Source: Chloroflexota bacterium (GTDB lineage Bacteria; Chloroflexota; UBA11872). From it: a stretch of DNA of 64,000 bases. A program made the position numbers and the translations under genes. The notes beneath the pieces are model-generated. The model had not been told where the DNA came from. It did not search any database and worked only from the letters and a program-made list of their open reading frames with translations. Position 1 is the first letter of the stretch. Each line of letters starts with the position of its first letter. The stretch spans positions 40,861 to 104,860 of the forward strand of contig JAJDUU010000044.1 of NCBI GenBank assembly GCA_022826485.1, written 5' to 3'. Positions 60,595 to 64,000 of this stretch are shown piece by piece.

Positions 60595-61224
60595 CTAGGC
60601 CTCGAATACGCCCGTGCGCTCCTCGGACGGCAGGTGCGACACCTCATTCCACCCAGTGACGACGACACCCCACGGCGAACTCTGAAATGTCGCAATCGCG
60701 GTGTTCTCGACCTTGAATCGCCGCATGTGCGTGCGCGGGTCCAGGCCGAGCACTGCGCAAATCGAAAGCTGTATGGGGCCGCCGTGGGTGAAGACGGCGA
60801 CGTGGCTGTCGTCGCGCGCCACGATCTCCTCGAGCGCGACGCGGACGCGACGATCCACGTCGGCGAGGGACTCACCGTCCGCTGCCTTGGCCGCGAACCA
60901 TCCGCCACCCTCGAAATCGAACAGTGCGGGATAGCGAGCGCGCGCCGCATCCGCCGACATCCCTTCGGCGCCGCCAAAGTCGCGCTCGCGCCAGACCTGC
61001 TCGAGGGTCGCGTCCACTCCGGACCCAAGAACGAGACGAAGCGTTTCGGTCGCGCGCGGGAGGTCGCTGGCGATGATCCGCGCACCGTCGAATCGATCCC
61101 TTTGCTGAGCCAGGAAGGCGCATTGCCTGCGGCCGCGGTCGGTCAGCCTGGTATCGGTCTGCGCACCGTACGTATTCGAGAAGTTCGACTCGGACTCGGC
61201 GTGCCGGACGAGCGTGATGCGCAT
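60595..61224 (-). CDS. Histidine phosphatase-family protein
   Basis: A 209-aa phosphoglycerate mutase-like protein. The phosphohistidine motif LVRHAESESN is at residues 5-14, ASDLPRATETLRL and the proton-donor Glu in WRERDFGGAEG follow, and the second His lies in VAVFTHGGPI. Substrate unknown. ATG 61224 gives the normal family start (MRITLVRH). Confidence 0.92.
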   Translation of the reverse strand: MRITLVRHAESESNFSNTYGAQTDTRLTDRGRRQCAFLAQQRDRFDGARIIASDLPRATETLRLVLGSGVDATLEQVWRERDFGGAEGMSADAARARYPALFDFEGGGWFAAKAADGESLADVDRRVRVALEEIVARDDSHVAVFTHGGPIQLSICAVLGLDPRTHMRRFKVENTAIATFQSSPWGVVVTGWNEVSHLPSEERTGVFEA

Positions 61225-61446
61225 GACTCGATCTGCTCGCGACTGAAAACGCGGGCCGTCAGAGTACCGAAGCCGACTCCGCCGGCGCATGAGTCGCGGA
61301 GGCAAGCTTAGTCGCAGGCCGAAGCCGTCGATGCGGCCGAGGACGACCGCTTCGGCCCCGACCGGAGCGGCTTCGAGCGGTCGGGCGAAATTGACGATGC
61401 CTGTGTGATCAAGAAACTGGCGGCCCTTTGCACGCGGCGTCCCCGA

Positions 61447-61776
61447 TCAGTCCTGAAGCGGCTCACGCAGCCACGCCGGTATGTCCCGCGCCGCATGCAG
61501 GACCCGCCACACATCAATGTCCGTCTCTTGCTCGACGTAGCAGACGAGATACGGAAACCCCTGCACGACCCACGCGCGTAGGCCCGGGAAATCCAGTTCA
61601 CGCGCATAGCGGGGCGAACCGCTTGCGGGGTGTTCTCGGATGCGGCGGCAGGCTCCTTCCACCGCGTCAATGAAGGCCAGCGCAACTGCGGCTCCCGCCT
61701 CGGCCACGTAGTGCTCGACGGCCTCGTCGATGTCCTGCCGTGCCCGCTCGCGAAGGACAACTGGCTTTTGGGTCAA
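61447..61776 (-). CDS. parE: RelE/ParE-family toxin
   Basis: A 109-aa toxin-like protein: LRERARQDIDEAVEHYVAEA, then AVEGACRRIREHPASGSPR and LRAWVVQGFPYLVCYVEQE with DVWRVLHAARDIPAWL, the standard ParE order. ParE toxins inhibit gyrase; RelE types cut mRNA on ribosomes. It overlaps the antitoxin by 4 bp. The pair sits about 400 bp inside the right end of the island and may stabilise it. Confidence 0.92.
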   Translation of the reverse strand: MTQKPVVLRERARQDIDEAVEHYVAEAGAAVALAFIDAVEGACRRIREHPASGSPRYARELDFPGLRAWVVQGFPYLVCYVEQETDIDVWRVLHAARDIPAWLREPLQD

Positions 61777-62012
61777 TTCCCGCCGGCTTCGCGGACCCAG
61801 TCGCGAAGCCCGTCGAAGTAGCCCGAATCGGCAGTGACTGCCGGCGGCGACGCCGCGCCTTCGAGGAGCAGATCTCGTATGCGCTGGCGATCCTGATCCT
61901 TGCGAATCAACTCGCGGACGTACTCACTGGACGAGCTGTAGCCGCGTGACCTGACCTGCCGGTCCACGAAGGACTTGAGGGCCTCGGGGAGCGAGATGTT
62001 CATGGTGCTCAT
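61773..62012 (-). CDS. parD: ParD-family ribbon-helix-helix antitoxin
   Basis: A 79-aa antitoxin. The N-terminal ribbon-helix-helix (MSTMNISLPEALKSFVDRQV, then GYSSSSEYVRELIRKDQ) binds DNA, and the acidic-hydrophobic C-terminal part (SGYFDGLRDWVREAGG) would wrap the toxin. The family represses its own operon, whose operator should lie just upstream of 62012. Confidence 0.93.
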   Translation of the reverse strand: MSTMNISLPEALKSFVDRQVRSRGYSSSSEYVRELIRKDQDRQRIRDLLLEGAASPPAVTADSGYFDGLRDWVREAGGN

Positions 62013-62350
62013 ACGGCAACGCTAACCGGATTGGCAAAGTTTGGCAACGTATGGCATCACGCAGGGTAACGGACACCCCGCGGAGCGACGTGTAGGCCAT
62101 CGGCACGGCGCATCCGTCGACCGCCACCCCTGGCGCCGTGGACCACTGCCGCCCTTGAGCGACGCAAGACCCGCAAGCGCGCTCAGGCCAACCTGCCGGC
62201 GTTTGTCCCTGCCCACGTGCAATGGCGGCGCGGCTCCAAGGCTATTTCGGTCCGCTGGCCAATCGCGGCGTGACTTGGCTGGCTATGCCGCGCGCCTCTG
62301 GCAACCGCAAACACGGTACGGCTCAGGGCCATGGGCGAACCGCCAAAGCG

Positions 62351-62419
62351 CACCACACCATAATTGGACGCGTTTCGCTCGAAGTCTCCAGGTATATGCC
62401 ACAGCGCTGGGAGCGAAAT
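62351..62419 (+). repeat. 69-bp repeat, copy B, adjoining the right tRNA repeat
   Basis: Same length and about 80% identical by eye to 49483-49551. It ends 1 bp before the right 47-bp tRNA repeat, so it marks the right end of the island. The interior copy may mark the right end of an older, nested element. Surrounding sequence 62013-62350 has no gene. Confidence 0.7.
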
Positions 62420-62420
62420 C

Positions 62421-62467
62421 CTTGGTAAGAACGAGGTCTCCGGTTCAATTCCGGATGTGGGCTCCAG
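62421..62467 (+). repeat. attR-like copy of the 47-bp direct repeat (tRNA-Thr 3' half)
   Basis: Identical to 41038-41084. It contains the anticodon loop to CCA end only, with no 5' tRNA half before it. Sequence after it resembles the island's left interior (about 41085-41180), so another related element may begin here. Confidence 0.93.
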
Positions 62468-62858
62468 AGAAGTTCACAGGTTCAAACCACACCAAAACTG
62501 ATGGCAGCGGGCAAACGCGGCCTGCCACAGCGCTTGACGACACCATGGCTGTGATAACGCTTGAGTTTCGTCGCCTCGCACTCGGCCTGTGCCGAAACCG
62601 GTCGACGCTATACCCAAAGCCCACTCCCACCCGTCGCTCGCCTGCGGCTACCAAGTCAACCTGGCCGTGAATTGGCGGCGGCTGCGGGCTGAGAGTTCCG
62701 CGCCCGCCTGATTGCTGACCTGATGACCGCCATCCGGTCCAGACTCGGAACGGCCAAACCCAAGGGTCTGAACATCGTGGCGCATAGGGACGGCGGCGTT
62801 CAGCCCGGCTGTCTGGGGCGCCTTGGCTTGTTGCAACCTCTGATTGAGCAGCGCCCTT

Positions 62859-63635
62859 TCAGTCGGGCTGCTTGCCCCAGGCCACAAGCTGGCGTATCGC
62901 CCGAACGACCATGGAGTGGTTCGTTCCAGCGAAGTGCGGGGCGATGATGTCGGTGAAGAACTCGATCTGAGGACTCATCATCCGGTGAACCCCGCCGGCA
63001 TCGCGGTAGTTCCAGTGCACCCCATCGGGTGACTGCAGGGAGACCTTGGCGCCCGTTTCCGCGGCGAACTCGCTGTCGTTGAATTCTTCCAACAGCTCCG
63101 GGACAGTCAGTTCCAGGTAGAGCGCGCCGCCCGGCGCCGTCCAGCGGACCAGCTTCTCCACCAGCTTGCGAATGGCGTCCTCGTCGTTCAGGTAGGAATA
63201 GGCGCTCCAGAAGTTGCTGACCAGGTCGAAGCGCTGCTCCTCGGGAACCTCGTAATCGGTGATGTCCGCCTCAATAAAGGGCACGCCGGGGTTCTGCAAC
63301 CGCGCCTGCTCGAGTTGGGCCGCGCTCATGTCGATGCCCATCCGCCGGTGGCTGGGAAACTGCGCCAGGTGCCACCCCTGGCCGCAACAGGTGTCCAGCC
63401 AAATCCCCAATGGCTGCAGCAGCCTGCTCAGCATCGCGACGTTGCATTGCAGCTTCGGCTCCCACATCGGGTGATCGATGTAGAGGGCCGCATACGGCCG
63501 CACATAGCGCTCGCCGTAGATCTCGTCAGGCGCGGCGGCCCGGTTCGCCAGTATCGGTCGGTCCAATTGATCACCTCGGTGCGACCGCGGAGGCCATCCT
63601 CCGGGACCGTGGAATTCGGCGTTAGCCGGGGTCAT
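62859..63635 (-). CDS. Class I SAM-dependent methyltransferase
   Basis: A 258-aa methyltransferase. Motif I is WLDTCCGQGWHLAQF (about 79-93), with the acidic residue of strand 2 in GIDMSAAQLEQAR (Asp102), IEADITDYEV after strand 3, and FDLVSNFWSAYSYLNDE after strand 4. Substrate is unknown; the C-terminal part has a beta insertion. It is divergent from the NHLP precursor, so modification of that peptide is one option. ATG 63635 is used; the duplicated relic at 48535 matches from the same point. Spacer 62468-62858 has no gene. Confidence 0.88.
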   Translation of the reverse strand: MTPANAEFHGPGGWPPRSHRGDQLDRPILANRAAAPDEIYGERYVRPYAALYIDHPMWEPKLQCNVAMLSRLLQPLGIWLDTCCGQGWHLAQFPSHRRMGIDMSAAQLEQARLQNPGVPFIEADITDYEVPEEQRFDLVSNFWSAYSYLNDEDAIRKLVEKLVRWTAPGGALYLELTVPELLEEFNDSEFAAETGAKVSLQSPDGVHWNYRDAGGVHRMMSPQIEFFTDIIAPHFAGTNHSMVVRAIRQLVAWGKQPD

Positions 63636-63767
63636 GATGCCAGCTTCGGCAAAGAACACAATAGATCACAGATAATTGGCCCTTAGGTCACGCCTATATC
63701 ATCTTTGCTTGGTACGTTGCAGAGTGACGCTCGCAGGTGAGTGTCATAAGGCAAGTTGAGGTAATCC

Positions 63768-64000
63768 ATGACGACCGCGTCTGACATGAAGGACCGGATT
63801 CTGAATCGGGCCTCAGAGGACGGGGAATTCCGCGCCCGCCTCATCGCCGACCCGAAGGGAGCCATCTCGGCTGAAGTCGGGGCGGACATTCCGGAGGGCT
63901 TCGACGTGGCGGTCCACGAGGACAGCGCTACCGCCTTCCACCTGGTGCTGCCGCCCTCGCCGGAGTTGACGGAGACCGACCTGGAGAAGATCGCTGGCGG
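63768..64000 (+). CDS. NHLP-type RiPP precursor peptide, leader part
   Basis: The first 77 codons are visible. The leader has the nitrile hydratase alpha-like pattern of NHLP precursors: MKDRILNRASEDGEFRARL, then IADPKGAISAEVGADIPEGF, DVAVHEDSATAFHLVLPP, and the end ELTETDLEKIAG with the next codon beginning GG. The Gly-Gly is the expected cut site for a C39-peptidase ABC transporter. The core peptide lies outside. ATG 63768 has GAGGT 6 nt upstream. The 132-bp divergent spacer to the methyltransferase probably holds both promoters. Confidence 0.9.
   Translation, partial: MTTASDMKDRILNRASEDGEFRARLIADPKGAISAEVGADIPEGFDVAVHEDSATAFHLVLPPSPELTETDLEKIAG

Larger units (their letters stand above)
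41085..62420. mobile_element. Genomic island integrated in tRNA-Thr(GGT)
   Basis: About 21.3 kb between two perfect 47-bp tRNA 3' repeats. Inside are an AlpA-like excisionase next to the left end, integrase, IS and tRNA fragments, pseudogenes, and a toxin-antitoxin pair next to the right end. No complete integrase is present, so the island is probably no longer self-mobile. Cargo: adhesin-like protein, lipoprotein with captured NHLP leader, and a catabolic block (peptide ABC transporter, isomerase-like, Gfo/Idh/MocA, PhyH). Confidence 0.85.

Noticed and set aside
62648..62887. Short minus-strand frame after the right tRNA repeat
   Set aside because: No ribosome site, conserved pattern or domain; it overlaps the methyltransferase 3' end.

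Overview
The window is high-GC bacterial DNA with tightly packed genes, many overlapping by 4 bp (ATGA/GTGA/TTGA) and many starting with GTG or TTG. An alternative complex III (ACIII), a lipoprotein peptide-type solute-binding protein with a Lys-Glu-Val-Pro heptad-like stretch after its lipobox, MmpL and dpp-type transporters, and PhyH and Gfo/Idh/MocA proteins together suggest an uncultivated Chloroflexota lineage, perhaps marine or host-associated. This assignment is inference; no rRNA or other phylogenetic marker is present.

Left block, 1-22.1 kb, all on the minus strand: a molybdenum hydroxylase of the CO/xanthine dehydrogenase family (M-S-L order, L cut by the window edge); frdABCD (fumarate reductase or succinate dehydrogenase); a complete System I cytochrome c maturation locus (ccmE, a fused ccmA-ccmB, ccmC, ccmD, ccmF, ccmH and a CcmI-like protein fused to a beta-propeller); then ACIII (actE, actD, actC, actF-like, split actB2/actB1, pentaheme actA and a small membrane protein). 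Heme attachment and the quinol:cytochrome c oxidoreductase that needs it are therefore adjacent.

Middle block, 22.4-41 kb: housekeeping and accessory genes on both strands. These are aldehyde dehydrogenase, MFS and MmpL transporters, an AttH/CrtC-like lipoprotein, a Gfo/Idh/MocA oxidoreductase, an EEP-fold phosphodiesterase, two TlpA-type thioredoxins with CcdA, three tandem GNAT acetyltransferases behind a class III aminotransferase, peptide deformylase, moaB, moaD, moaE, an SDR and a Bcp peroxiredoxin. Spacers carry dispersed palindromes (ATTCCC-N8-GGGAAT, GTAGGGGCG-type, CCCTCTCCC-type).

Right block, 41-64 kb: an intact tRNA-Thr(GGT) is followed by an approximately 21.3-kb genomic island bounded by a perfect 47-bp direct repeat of the tRNA 3' half (41038-41084 and 62421-62467). 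The island holds an AlpA-like excisionase, a frameshifted uridine-kinase-like gene, a large adhesin-like protein, a Cys-repeat lipoprotein, IS and integrase scraps, tRNA scraps, two Gfo/Idh/MocA genes (one broken), a peptide ABC transporter with binding protein, a sugar isomerase-like TIM barrel, a PhyH dioxygenase, a phosphatase, and a ParDE-type toxin-antitoxin pair beside the right repeat. Beyond the right repeat lie a SAM methyltransferase and, divergent from it, the start of a NHLP-type (nitrile hydratase leader peptide family) RiPP precursor ending at a Gly-Gly site exactly at the window edge. A truncated inverted copy of this precursor/methyltransferase divergon sits inside the island at 48.2-48.7 kb, where the leader is fused in frame to the lipoprotein gene. 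This is the most unusual system visible.
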